Positions 55,347-64,000 of a stretch of 64,000 nt of DNA are shown here, piece after piece (the stretch's first letter is position 1; each line of letters begins with the position of its first letter). The DNA is taken from contig NZ_FODT01000004.1 of NCBI RefSeq assembly GCF_900110435.1, forward strand, positions 124,001 to 188,000. The letters are read 5' to 3'. Position numbers and translations under genes: made by a program. Under the pieces are notes generated by a model that was not told the DNA's origin, did not search any database, and saw only the letters and a program-made list of their open reading frames with translations. Origin of the DNA: Rhodopseudomonas pseudopalustris (GTDB taxonomy: Bacteria; Pseudomonadota; Alphaproteobacteria; Rhizobiales; Xanthobacteraceae).

Positions 55347-56153
55347 GTGCTCACAGGAAACGCCTCGGCCGCGACCATCGCGGATCCCTCGACGCTGGTC
55401 GTCGAAACCGTCGGCCCGGTGCTGACCATCGGCCTCAATCGCCCCAAGAAACGCAACGCGCTCAATGACGGCCTGATGGCCGCGCTGAAGGACTGTTTCA
55501 CCGATCTTCCCGATGAGATTCGCGCCGTGGTGATCCACGGCGTCGGCGATCACTTCTCCGCCGGGCTTGATCTCTCCGAGCTGCGCGAGCGCGACGCTAC
55601 CGAAGGGCTGGTGCATTCGCAGACCTGGCACCGGGTGTTCGACCGCATCCAGTATTGTCGCGTTCCAGTGATCGCGGCGTTGAAGGGCGCGGTGATCGGC
55701 GGCGGGCTCGAACTCGCCTGCGCCGCGCATATCCGCGTTGCCGAGCCGGCCGCCTACTACGCGCTGCCCGAAGGCAGCCGCGGCATCTTCGTCGGCGGTG
55801 GCGGCTCGGTGCGGCTGCCGCGGCTGATCGGCGTCGCGCGCATGGCGGACATGATGCTGACCGGGCGGGTGTATTCCGCAGAGGAAGGCGTCGCCCACGG
55901 CTTTTCGCAATATCTCACCGAAAGCGGTTCGGCCTACGACAAAGCGCTCGAGATCGGCAACCGGGTCGCCCAGAATGCGCCGCTGACCAATTTCGCGGTG
56001 CTGCAGGCGCTGCCGATGATCGCCGAAGCCAATCCGCAGACGGGCCTGCTGATGGAATCGCTGATGGCGACGGTGGCGCAGAGCGACCAGGAAGCCAAGA
56101 ATCGGATTCGTGCATTTCTCGATCACAAGACCGCAAAGGTCAAACCGACTTGA
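55347..56153 (+). CDS. couA: p-coumaroyl/feruloyl-CoA hydratase-lyase candidate (crotonase family)
   Basis: 268 aa crotonase starting at GTG 55347 with AGGA 9 nt upstream. Oxyanion segments HFSAGLDLSEL and GAVIGGGLELACAAH; catalytic loop YYALPEGSRGIFVGGGGSVRL with the Glu in PEGSRG. It lies 1 nt before couB and in the order known for the R. palustris p-coumarate regulon, where CouA hydrates p-coumaroyl-CoA and is assigned the side-chain cleavage. The sequence alone shows a crotonase; the lyase activity is from context. Confidence 0.83.
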   Translation: MLTGNASAATIADPSTLVVETVGPVLTIGLNRPKKRNALNDGLMAALKDCFTDLPDEIRAVVIHGVGDHFSAGLDLSELRERDATEGLVHSQTWHRVFDRIQYCRVPVIAALKGAVIGGGLELACAAHIRVAEPAAYYALPEGSRGIFVGGGGSVRLPRLIGVARMADMMLTGRVYSAEEGVAHGFSQYLTESGSAYDKALEIGNRVAQNAPLTNFAVLQALPMIAEANPQTGLLMESLMATVAQSDQEAKNRIRAFLDHKTAKVKPT

Positions 56154-56154
56154 G

Positions 56155-58062
56155 ATGGATGCCATGGCAAACCCGACTGCATTCGCCGGCGATGCCGTGA
56201 GGCGCGCCGAGACTCATCCGCTACGCGACGTCTCGTTCGGCGAGATCGGGATCGCCACTGAGCGCCGCCCTGACGGCACCATCTACGTCCGCTCCACCAC
56301 GTCGCTCGCTGACTATCCGGTGCGGATCACCGATCGGCTGCATCATTGGGCAGAGCAGGCCCCCGAACGCGTGTTCATGGCCGAGCGTGACGGCAATGGC
56401 GGCTGGCGCGGGATCACCTATGCGGAGATGCTGAGCGCCGCGCAGAAGATCGCCTCGGCGCTGCTGGCGCGTGGACTGTCGGCCGAGCGGCCGGTGATGA
56501 TCCTGTCCGGCAATTCGATCGACCACGCCCAGATCATGTTCGGCGCGCTGTATGCTGGCGTTGCGATGTGCCCGGTGTCGCCGCCTTATTCGTTGGTGTC
56601 GAAGGATTTCGGCAAGTTGCGCTCCATCGTCGGATTGCTGACGCCCGGACTGATCTTCGCCGATGACATCACCCCATTCGCGCCGGCGATCCTCGCCACA
56701 GTGCCGAGCAAATTCGAACTCGCGGCGACGCGCGGCGAGGTCACAGGCCGTCGCGTCACCTCGCTCGACGAACTCATGAACACGCCTCACCATCCGGGCC
56801 TGGCGGTCGCGCATGACGCGATCGGCCACGACACCATCGCCAAGTTCTTGCTGACGTCCGGCTCGACCGGAAATCCGAAGGCGGTGATCAACACCCAGCG
56901 GATGATCTGCGCCAATCAGGTGATGATCCGCGAGGCGATGGCGTTCCTCAAGGACGAGCCGCCGGTGATCGTCGACTGGCTGCCGTGGAATCACACGTTC
57001 GGCGGCAACCACAATATCGGGCTGACGCTGTTCAATGGCGGCTCGATGTATATCGATGACGGCAAGCCGACGCCGGCCGGCATCGCGGCCACGATCCGCA
57101 ATCTGCGCGAGATCGCGCCGACGGTGTATTTCAACGTCCCCAAGGGCTACGAGTCCCTGCTGCCGGTGCTGCGCGAAGACGCAGAGCTTCGAAAGATGTT
57201 CTTCAGCCGGCTGCACGCGATGTTCTTTTCAGGCGCCAGTCTCGCCGCCCATGTCTGGGAAGGGCTCGACGAGGTGGGGGCGCGAGAGACCGGCGCGCGG
57301 GTGCCGATGCTCACCGGGCTCGGCGCCACCGAGACTGCGCCGTTCTTCATGTCGGTGACGCCGCAGACCAGCCGCTCCGGCCATGTCGGCCTGCCGGTGC
57401 CGGGCAATGAAGCCAAGCTGGTACCGAACAACGGCAAGCTCGAAGTGCGGGCGAGGGGGCCGAACATCACGCCGGGCTATTGGCGCGCGCCGGACCTCAC
57501 CGCCAAGGCGTTCGACGAGGAAGGGTTCTACAAGCTCAACGACGCGCTGAAGCCGGTCGATCCGGACGATCTCGCCGCGGGTTTCGATTTCGACGGGCGC
57601 ATTTCCGAGGACTTCAAACTCGCCTCGGGCACCTGGGTCAGCGTCGGGCCGCTGCGCGCGAAGTTCATTGCCGCCTGCGCGCCGCTGGCGCGCGATGTGG
57701 TGATTGCCGGCCTCGATCGCGACGAGGTGAGTGCGCTGGTGGTGCTCGATGTCGATGGCTGCAAGCTGATCAATCCCACTCTGCCGCTCGACGATCTCGC
57801 CGGCATGGCTAAAGACGAGCTGATCCGCGAGGCGTTCCGCGAACGCTTCGCCAGACTGCTGACGCAGGCGACAGGCTCGTCGAACCGGATCACCCGCGCC
57901 ATCCTGCTCGGCGAGCCGCTGTCGATCGACACGGGCGAAGTGACCGACAAGGGGTCGGTCAATCAGCGCGCGGTGCTGGAGCAACGCGCCGCGCTGATCG
58001 GCGACCTCTACGCCGTGCCGCCGCCGGCGCATGTGATTGCGCTGGATGAGGATGCTGAATGA
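56155..58062 (+). CDS. couB: feruloyl-CoA / p-coumaroyl-CoA synthetase
   Basis: 635 aa adenylate-forming ligase of the Fcs family, longer than ordinary acyl-CoA ligases. ATP motif LLTSGSTGNPKAVINTQ near 233; LPWNHTFGGNHNIGL near 277 is typical of feruloyl-CoA synthases; LTGLGATETAPF near 387; and GTWVSVGPLRAKFIA at the hinge. It activates p-coumarate, ferulate or caffeate, producing the CoA thioester that is both substrate of CouA and inducer of CouR. Two starts are possible: ATG 56155, 1 nt after the couA stop, or ATG 56164, which has GGA just upstream. A CATTCCGG repeat follows directly. Confidence 0.9.
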   Translation: MDAMANPTAFAGDAVRRAETHPLRDVSFGEIGIATERRPDGTIYVRSTTSLADYPVRITDRLHHWAEQAPERVFMAERDGNGGWRGITYAEMLSAAQKIASALLARGLSAERPVMILSGNSIDHAQIMFGALYAGVAMCPVSPPYSLVSKDFGKLRSIVGLLTPGLIFADDITPFAPAILATVPSKFELAATRGEVTGRRVTSLDELMNTPHHPGLAVAHDAIGHDTIAKFLLTSGSTGNPKAVINTQRMICANQVMIREAMAFLKDEPPVIVDWLPWNHTFGGNHNIGLTLFNGGSMYIDDGKPTPAGIAATIRNLREIAPTVYFNVPKGYESLLPVLREDAELRKMFFSRLHAMFFSGASLAAHVWEGLDEVGARETGARVPMLTGLGATETAPFFMSVTPQTSRSGHVGLPVPGNEAKLVPNNGKLEVRARGPNITPGYWRAPDLTAKAFDEEGFYKLNDALKPVDPDDLAAGFDFDGRISEDFKLASGTWVSVGPLRAKFIAACAPLARDVVIAGLDRDEVSALVVLDVDGCKLINPTLPLDDLAGMAKDELIREAFRERFARLLTQATGSSNRITRAILLGEPLSIDTGEVTDKGSVNQRAVLEQRAALIGDLYAVPPPAHVIALDEDAE

Positions 58063-58067
58063 GCCCC

Positions 58068-58167
58068 GTTGTTCCGGGGCGCCGCGCAGCGGCGAATCCG
58101 GAATTCATACTCACAGACCGGGGTTATGGAGCCCGGGTCCGCGCCAAGAGGCGCGTTCCGGAATGAC
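58068..58167. repeat. CATTCCGG family palindromic repeat, copy 6
   Basis: It starts GTTGTTCCGGGGCGCCGCGCAGC and ends CGCGTTCCGGAATGAC. The left end has diverged (GTTGTTCC instead of GTCATTCC). An inner AATCCGGAATTC is present. It sits between couB and the thioesterase gene, within what should be one operon, and could modulate mRNA processing there. Confidence 0.75.
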
Positions 58168-58212
58168 GAACTTAAAGTTTGCGTACGGATATTGAGCCGG
58201 GTGCCGACAACG

Positions 58213-58632
58213 ATGTTCACCAACCGCCGCGACGTGCAGATCCAGTGGGGCGATTGCGACCCGGCCAACATCGTTTACTACCCGCGCTACTTCGCGATGT
58301 TCGACGACTCGACCTCGGTGCTGTTCGAAGTGGCGGGCTGCTCGAAGCAGGACCTCGTCCGCGTCTACGGCCTGGTCGGCATCCCGATCGTCGACACCCG
58401 CGCCAAGTTCTACATTCCTTCGACTCACGGCGACTGGATCACGATCGAGAGCCGGATCGAGAAGTTCAACCGCTCGAGCTTCGAGGTCATTCACAAGGTC
58501 ACCAAGGGCGACGATCTGGCGATCGAGGCGTTCGAAACGCGGGTGTTGGTCGGCCGTGATCCCGGCGATCCGAACAAGCTGAAATCCGTGGCGGTGCCGG
58601 CGAATATCATCGAGAAATTCATGCGGGGCTGA
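58213..58632 (+). CDS. 4-hydroxybenzoyl-CoA thioesterase family protein
   Basis: 139 aa hotdog thioesterase. The active-site stretch WGDCDPANIVYYPRYF places Asp16 where the Pseudomonas-type 4-hydroxybenzoyl-CoA thioesterase has its nucleophilic Asp17. It would release 4-hydroxybenzoate for PobA. ATG 58213 is chosen; a GTG four codons earlier is an alternative. It lies between couB and couP on the same strand and belongs to the regulon by position. Confidence 0.88.
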   Translation: MFTNRRDVQIQWGDCDPANIVYYPRYFAMFDDSTSVLFEVAGCSKQDLVRVYGLVGIPIVDTRAKFYIPSTHGDWITIESRIEKFNRSSFEVIHKVTKGDDLAIEAFETRVLVGRDPGDPNKLKSVAVPANIIEKFMRG

Positions 58633-58715
58633 CTTGCCGGCTTGGATGCCGTAAGGAAGACGAGACAAGATCAGGCCGAACGGTCGACCACAACAACAAG
58701 AGGGAGGAGGAGCAC

Positions 58716-59873
58716 ATGACCAAGTTCAAGCTGTCCGTCGCGGCGTTCGCCGTGGCGATCGCACTGCCGGCGCTGTCCGGCGCCGCGCTCGCAGAAACCA
58801 ATGAAATCACGGTGGGCATCAGCGTCACCACCACGGGTCCTGCCGCCGCGCTCGGCATTCCGGAGCGCAATGCGCTGGAATTCGTGGTGAAGGAAATCAG
58901 CGGTCATCCGATCAAGATCATCGTGCTCGACGATGGCGGCGACCCGACCGCCGCGACCACCAATGCGCGACGTTTCGTCACGGAATCGAAGGCCGACGTG
59001 ATCATGGGCTCGTCGGTCACGCCGCCGTCGGTGGCGATCTCGAACGTCGCCAACGAGGCGCAGATTCCGCATATCGCGCTCGCGCCGCTGCCGATCACGC
59101 CGGAACGCGCCAAGTGGTCGGTGGTGATGCCGCAGCCGATCCCGATTATGGGCAAGGTGCTCTATGAGCACATGAAGAAGAACAACGTGAAGACCGTTGG
59201 CTACATCGGCTATTCGGATAGCTACGGCGACCTTTGGTTCAACGATCTCAAGAAGCAGGGCGAGGCGATGGGCCTCAAGATCGTCGGCGAGGAGCGCTTC
59301 GCGCGGCCCGACACGTCGGTCGCGGGCCAGGCGCTGAAGCTCGTTGCCGCCAATCCCGACGCGATCCTGGTCGGCGCGTCCGGCACCGCCGCAGCGCTGC
59401 CGCAGACCACGCTGCGTGAGCGAGGTTATAACGGGCTGATCTATCAGACCCACGGCGCCGCTTCGATGGATTTCATCCGGATCGCCGGCAAGTCCGCGGA
59501 GGGCGTGCTGATGGCGTCCGGTCCGGTGATGGATCCCGAAGGACAGGACGACACCGCGCTGACGAAGAAGTCCGGCATGGCGCTGGTGAAGGTCTATGAG
59601 GAAAAGTACGGCCCGAGCAGCCGCAGCCAGTTCGCGGGCCACTCCTACGACGCCTTCAAGGTGCTGGAGCGCGTGGTCCCGGTTGCGCTGAAGAAGGCCA
59701 AGCCCGGCACGCAGGAATTCCGCGACGCGCTCCGTGAAGCGTTTCTCACTGAGAAGGACATCGCGGCGAGCCAGGGCGTGTACAATTTCACCGAAACCGA
59801 TCGCTACGGCCTCGACGACCGTTCGCGCATCCTGCTGACGGTGAAGAACGGCAAGTATGTGATCGTGAAGTAA
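58716..59873 (+). CDS. couP: ABC transporter substrate-binding protein for phenylpropenoids
   Basis: 385 aa periplasmic Liv-type binding protein with a Sec signal peptide (about 1-26, cut after ALA). The mature part begins NEITVGISVTTTGPAAALGIP and has GSSVTPPSVAISNVANE and YSDSYGD. In R. palustris the protein at this position, CouP, binds p-coumarate and other lignin monomers (established for CGA009). A strong GGAGGAGG site precedes ATG 58716. The ABC subunits couS-couT-couU are encoded convergently downstream. Confidence 0.88.
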   Translation: MTKFKLSVAAFAVAIALPALSGAALAETNEITVGISVTTTGPAAALGIPERNALEFVVKEISGHPIKIIVLDDGGDPTAATTNARRFVTESKADVIMGSSVTPPSVAISNVANEAQIPHIALAPLPITPERAKWSVVMPQPIPIMGKVLYEHMKKNNVKTVGYIGYSDSYGDLWFNDLKKQGEAMGLKIVGEERFARPDTSVAGQALKLVAANPDAILVGASGTAAALPQTTLRERGYNGLIYQTHGAASMDFIRIAGKSAEGVLMASGPVMDPEGQDDTALTKKSGMALVKVYEEKYGPSSRSQFAGHSYDAFKVLERVVPVALKKAKPGTQEFRDALREAFLTEKDIAASQGVYNFTETDRYGLDDRSRILLTVKNGKYVIVK

Positions 59874-59897
59874 GCGCCGGATCACCGACGAACGATG

Positions 59898-59923
59898 CAA
59901 TGGCCGGGGAAACCCGGCCATTG
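59898..59923. terminator. 11-bp hairpin with GAAA tetraloop after couP
   Basis: CAATGGCCGGG and CCCGGCCATTG pair perfectly around a GAAA loop, 24 nt after the couP stop. It lies between convergent transcripts (couP and couS) and likely terminates both. Only a short T-containing tail follows. Confidence 0.7.
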
Positions 59924-59972
59924 TCATATCCGCAGTTGTGCGCGGATGGACGGGAGGGCCGGCTCGACCGCG

Positions 59973-60688
<716 letters not shown>

Positions 60689-60692
<4 letters not shown>

Positions 60693-62458
60693 GCCAGGGC
60701 TCCGAGATAGGCCTTGATCACTTCGGGATTGGTCCTGATCGCAGCGGGCGTGCCTTCCGCGATCCGCGTGCCGAAATCGAGCACGACGATGCGGTCGGCC
60801 AGATCCATCACGAAGCCCATGTCGTGCTCGACCAGCAGCACCGACATGCCGCCGTCGCGAAGCTGCCGCAGCAGCGCGGCGAGGCGCTGCTTCTCCATGT
60901 GGCGCAGCCCGGCGGCCGGCTCGTCGAGCAGCAGCAGCACCGGATCGGCGCAGAGCGCGCGGGCGATCTCGACGATGCGCTGCTGGCCCAGCGACAGCGA
61001 GCCCGCAAGCTGATCGATTTCAGCGGCGAGGCCGACCCGCTTGATCTGGCGGGTCGCTTCGGCGAGCAGCCTGGCCTCGTCGGCGCGGTCGAACCGCAGC
61101 ATACTGCTCAGCGCGCCGGAATGGCCGCGAAGATGCGCACCGATCGCGACGTTCTCGAGCACGGTCATGTCCGGCACCAGCTTGACATGCTGGAAAGTGC
61201 GGGCGATGCCGAGCTTCACCACTTGCTGCGGCGGGGTATTGTCGATCGGCCTGCCGTGCAGTTCGATCGTGCCGCCGGTCGTGGTCAGGATGCCGGTGAT
61301 CAGATTGAAGGTTGTCGACTTGCCGGCGCCGTTCGGCCCGATCAACGCGACGATTTCACGGGCGTGGACGTCGAACGAGACGTCGTTGACAGCGATCACG
61401 CCGCCGAACTGTTTTCGCGCGCGTTCGACCCTCAGCAGCGTGCCGGTTTCCGCGAGCGTCCGCTCGCGCGGCGCCAGCGTGGCAGCCGGATCGATGCGCG
61501 GCCGACGGATCTTGAGCGGAATGAGGTTGCTCAGCCACGGCCAGACGCCGCCCGGCGCGAGCTGCAGGAGCACCACCAGAAGAATGCCGAAAACGATGAT
61601 CTCGAGCTGGCCCTGGCCGCCGAACACCATCGGCAGATAGCCTTGCAGCACTTCCTTCAGGACAATGACGATTGCGGCGCCCAACACGCCGCCCCATACG
61701 TAGCCGGCGCCGCCGACCACGGCGATGAAAAGATACTCGATGCCGGCCTGCGGCCCGAACGGCGTCGGATTGACGCTGCGCTGGAAGTGCGCATACAGCC
61801 AGCCGGACAGGCCGGCCAGCACCGCGGCGTAGATGAAGACCAACAGCTTCGCCCGCGCGGTCTGCACGCCGAACGCCTCCGCGGCGATATGGCCGCGGCG
61901 CAGCGCGCGGATGGCGCGGCCGGTGCGGCTGTCGAGCAGGTTCATCGTCAGCAGTGCGCTGATCAGTACCATCGCCCAGATCACGAAGTAGATCGTCTCT
62001 GGATCGAACATCTGCACCGTGCCGATCGACAGCGGTGGAATACGCGAAATGCCGTCGTTGCGGCCGAGGAAATCCAGCTTGCTGAACAGATAATACAGCG
62101 AGATGCCCCAGGCGATCGTGCCGAGCGGCAGATAGTGCCCCGACAGTCGCACCGTCATCAGCCCGAGCAGCACCGCGGCGGCGCCGGCGACGAGGAGCGA
62201 GAGCGGCAGTGTCAGCCAGGGCGAGACGCCGTAGACCGTGGTCAGATAGCCGGTGGTGTAGGCTCCGAAGCCGCAGAACGCGGCCTGGCCGAAAGACGTG
62301 AGGCCGCCGACGCCGGTCAGCAGCACGAGCCCCATCGCCACCAAAGCGGCGAGCCCGATATTGTCGAGCAGCACGATCCAGAACGGCGGAATGCCGGGGA
62401 TCAGCGGCAGCGCCGCCATTACGGCGGCGAACCATGCGATCGGAAGCCACCTCGGCAT
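60689..62458 (-). CDS. couT: fused Liv-type permease-ATPase (LivM-LivG) of the cou importer
   Basis: 589 aa fusion. Residues about 1-325 form a LivM-like permease ([19 protein letters not shown] near 55, [18 protein letters not shown] near 265). A basic linker ([19 protein letters not shown]) leads to a LivG-like ATPase with Walker [10 protein letters not shown] near 385, signature [15 protein letters not shown] and Walker [15 protein letters not shown] 62458 has AGGA upstream and lies 5 nt after the permease gene stop. The open frame upstream is antisense-like and not used. The fusion means only three genes encode four transporter domains. Confidence 0.88.
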
Positions 62459-62463
62459 CGCGC

Positions 62464-63504
62464 TCAATCCTTCTCTTCTTCGACCGCGGGGGCGGCGAGC
62501 GAGCGCAGCACCAGCACCGGCAGGATCAGCGTGAAGACGATAACCTCCTTGAAATTCGAGGCGTAGAACGATGAGAAAGCCTCGACGACGCCGACCACGA
62601 TCGCCGCGACCGCGGTGAGCGGATAGCTGACCAGGCCGCCGATAATCGCGGCGACGAAGCCCTTCAGGCCGATCAGGAATCCGGTGTCGTAATAGAGCGT
62701 TGTGATCGGGACGATCAGGATGCCGGAGATCGCGCCGATCACCGAAGCGAGCAGGAAGGCGAGTTGGCCCGACAGCGAGGTGCGAATGCCGACGAGGCGG
62801 GCACCGAGTCGGTTGACCGCGGTGGCACGCAGCGCCTTGCCGGTGCGGGTGTAGCCGAAGAACAGCCACAGCGCCGCCATCAGCGCGATGGTGATGGCGT
62901 AGACCGCGATGCTCTGGCCAGTGAAGCGCAACGGCCCGATCGTGACGGCAGCGTCGGACAGTGGCGGACCGCGAAGGCCCTCAGCGCCGAAAAACACCAG
63001 TCCGAAGCCCTGCAAGGCGAGATGGGTGCCGACGGAGGCGATCAGCAGTACCAGCACCGAGGTGTGCGCAAGCGGTTGAAACGCGATGCGATATAGAAAC
63101 AGCCCGATCGCGGCGACGATCGCCAGCGACAGTGCGATGTTGACGGCGACGCCGGGCCTGGTGCCGGGCAGCACCATCGCCAGACCGAGCACGACTGCCG
63201 GAAACACCAGATAGATCAGCGCGGTCCGCATCACCTTGCCGGCGTACAGCGACTTTCGCACCCTGAACAGTTCGAAGCAGAAGGCGACAATGCCCATCAC
63301 CATCGCAAGCTGAGCGGTGCCCGGAACGCCTCCGGCGGACAACGTCGCATAGGTCAATGCGCCGAAAGTGATGAATTCGCCCTGCGGAATGAGGATCACC
63401 CGCGTCACGGCGAACACCAGCACCAACGCCAGCCCGAGCAGCGCGTAGATTGCACCGTTGGTGATGCCGTCCTGCAGCAGGAACAGCAAGATGGTGGTGT
63501 TCAA
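62464..63504 (-). CDS. couU: Liv-type ABC permease (LivH-like) of the cou importer
   Basis: 346 aa permease, about 50 residues longer than ordinary LivH because of an extra pair of hydrophobic segments around 55-115 (LAMVMGIVAFCFELFRV and ALIYLVFPAVVLGLAMV). LivH signatures are TRVILIPQGEFITFGALTYA and LKGFVAAIIGGLVSYPLTAV. I chose TTG 63504 because GGGGGAG lies 7 nt upstream; in-frame GTG and ATG codons exist further up to 63621 but have poor ribosome sites and fall in the operator region. It heads the couU-couT-couS operon, divergent from couR. Confidence 0.85.
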   Translation of the reverse strand: MNTTILLFLLQDGITNGAIYALLGLALVLVFAVTRVILIPQGEFITFGALTYATLSAGGVPGTAQLAMVMGIVAFCFELFRVRKSLYAGKVMRTALIYLVFPAVVLGLAMVLPGTRPGVAVNIALSLAIVAAIGLFLYRIAFQPLAHTSVLVLLIASVGTHLALQGFGLVFFGAEGLRGPPLSDAAVTIGPLRFTGQSIAVYAITIALMAALWLFFGYTRTGKALRATAVNRLGARLVGIRTSLSGQLAFLLASVIGAISGILIVPITTLYYDTGFLIGLKGFVAAIIGGLVSYPLTAVAAIVVGVVEAFSSFYASNFKEVIVFTLILPVLVLRSLAAPAVEEEKD

Positions 63505-63594
63505 ACGGACGCTCCCCCTCACGTGCGAGACTGCGGCAGCGCCGCCGCACGCCCACCAGGCAGTTGAATTCTGCGCCGGCATTTTGATATGTTG

Positions 63595-63607
63595 AATAAC
63601 AATTATT
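63595..63607. promoter_or_regulatory. candidate CouR operator in the couU/couR divergent region
   Basis: AATAA-CAA-TTATT, a perfect 13-bp inverted repeat in the AT-rich core of the 170-bp region between the couU and couR starts. Like the site at the couA promoter it has 5-bp AT-rich arms, but spacer and sequence differ. The binding protein is inferred. Confidence 0.45.
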
Positions 63608-63674
63608 AGGTATAAGCTCAAGGCCCGCGTGCAGGATCGGGCTGCCGCAATCGATCAGAACTTGAGCCAAGGCG

Positions 63675-64000
63675 ATGACCGTTCCCAAAGTCACCCCAAT
63701 CGCCAAGCCGCCCCGGGCCGCGCGTAAGGAAACGCTCGCCGAGCCTGCGTCCGTCGCCGGCGAGTTGATGATGGGTGAGCTCGCGCAGTTGCTCGGCTAC
63801 GCGTTGAAGCGGGCTCAGCTACGGGTGTTCGAAGACTTCCTGCAATGCGTCGCGCCGGTGCAGCTCACGCCCGCGCAGTTCTCGGTGTTGCTGCTGCTCG
63901 ACAACAATCCGGGCCGCAATCAGACCGAGATCGCCGCCACTCTCGGCATCCTGCGGCCGAACTTCGTAGCGATGCTTGATGCGCTGGAAAGTCGTGGCCT
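63675..64000 (+). CDS. couR: MarR-family regulator CouR, N-terminal part (cut by window edge)
   Basis: The first 108 codons are visible. After a 25-residue basic leader, the sequence MMGELAQLLGYALKRAQLRVFEDFL forms the dimerisation helices. QLTPAQFSVLLLLDNNPGRN and QTEIAATLGILRPNFVAML make up the winged-helix DNA-recognition part. It is divergent from the couUTS operon. In R. palustris, CouR represses the cou genes and is released by p-coumaroyl-CoA (established). The C-terminal dimerisation region lies outside the window. Confidence 0.87.
   Translation, partial: MTVPKVTPIAKPPRAARKETLAEPASVAGELMMGELAQLLGYALKRAQLRVFEDFLQCVAPVQLTPAQFSVLLLLDNNPGRNQTEIAATLGILRPNFVAMLDALESRG

Noticed and set aside
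54781-58167. CRISPR-like repetition
   Set aside because: The repeats are dispersed, palindromic, of varying length and separated by genes; there is no regular spacing or cas gene.
60824-62566. A 580-codon open frame on the plus strand
   Set aside because: It is antisense to the fused permease-ATPase gene, whose motifs are intact. The frame is Arg/Gln/His-rich and has no family features.

Overview
The window looks like a chromosomal segment of a Rhodopseudomonas palustris-type alphaproteobacterium (Nitrobacteraceae, close to Bradyrhizobium). The reasons are high-GC coding with frequent TTG/GTG starts behind good GGAG-type ribosome sites, many CoA-ester catabolic genes, several Liv-type ABC importers, short dispersed palindromic repeats between genes, and a 3' end whose gene set and order match the p-coumarate (cou) regulon described in R. 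palustris. I see no rRNA, tRNA, CRISPR array, prophage or insertion sequence.

Layout. (1) 0-11.3 kb: a tartrate/D-malate-type dehydrogenase, a small membrane protein, then a cluster of a D-2-hydroxyacid dehydrogenase, an M20 carbamoylase/allantoate-type hydrolase and a LysR regulator. These face a DUF1445 'hydro-lyase/D-glutamate cyclase-like' gene and a complete five-gene Liv-type ABC importer. A decayed ABC binding-protein gene follows. (2) 11.8-15.5 kb: a four-carbon acid-sugar (erythronate/threonate) module otnC | otnD-otnI-otnK. (3) 15.7-17.4 kb: a chemoreceptor. (4) 17.6-35.9 kb: acyl-CoA and ketone catabolism: thiolase-like protein, nitronate monooxygenase-like enzyme, Baeyer-Villiger-type monooxygenase, SDRs, three crotonases, an APH-fold kinase with its DUF6285 partner, an acyl-CoA dehydrogenase and two AMP-forming acyl-CoA ligases. 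An Aer-like PAS chemoreceptor sits in the middle. (5) 35.9-46.4 kb: a hybrid sensor kinase, a yeiH-lysR operon, a membrane protein, PEP carboxylase and an OmpA-domain protein. (6) 46.6-52.2 kb: SDR, thiolase plus Zn-ribbon partner, amidase plus DUF2848, and a hotdog thioesterase. (7) 52.4-64 kb: aromatic acid catabolism: pobA, an orphan TRAP binding protein (tarP-like), couA, couB, a 4-hydroxybenzoyl-CoA-type thioesterase, couP, couS-couT-couU and the start of couR.

How the last block should work (family knowledge plus gene order): CouPSTU imports p-coumarate or related phenylpropenoids, and TarP would bind them. CouB makes the CoA ester. CouA hydrates and probably cleaves the side chain. The thioesterase frees 4-hydroxybenzoate from its CoA ester, and PobA hydroxylates it to protocatechuate. 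The MarR-type CouR represses until the hydroxycinnamoyl-CoA forms. The TRAP permease genes expected next to tarP are absent. In their place is a compound repeat preceded by a short reading frame that may be what is left of the small permease subunit.

The most unusual non-coding feature is a set of palindromic repeat families. These include a CATTCCGG-ended family with six copies, a GAGCAGGATGAC hairpin with a constant 13-nt loop in three copies, and a mirrored pair of two elements flanking the Aer-like receptor. Several clean inverted repeats in divergent promoters are good operator candidates. No single locus here is clearly an undescribed system. The best candidates for unexplored biochemistry are the DUF1445/carbamoylase/Liv cluster and the Baeyer-Villiger/APH/DUF6285 cluster.
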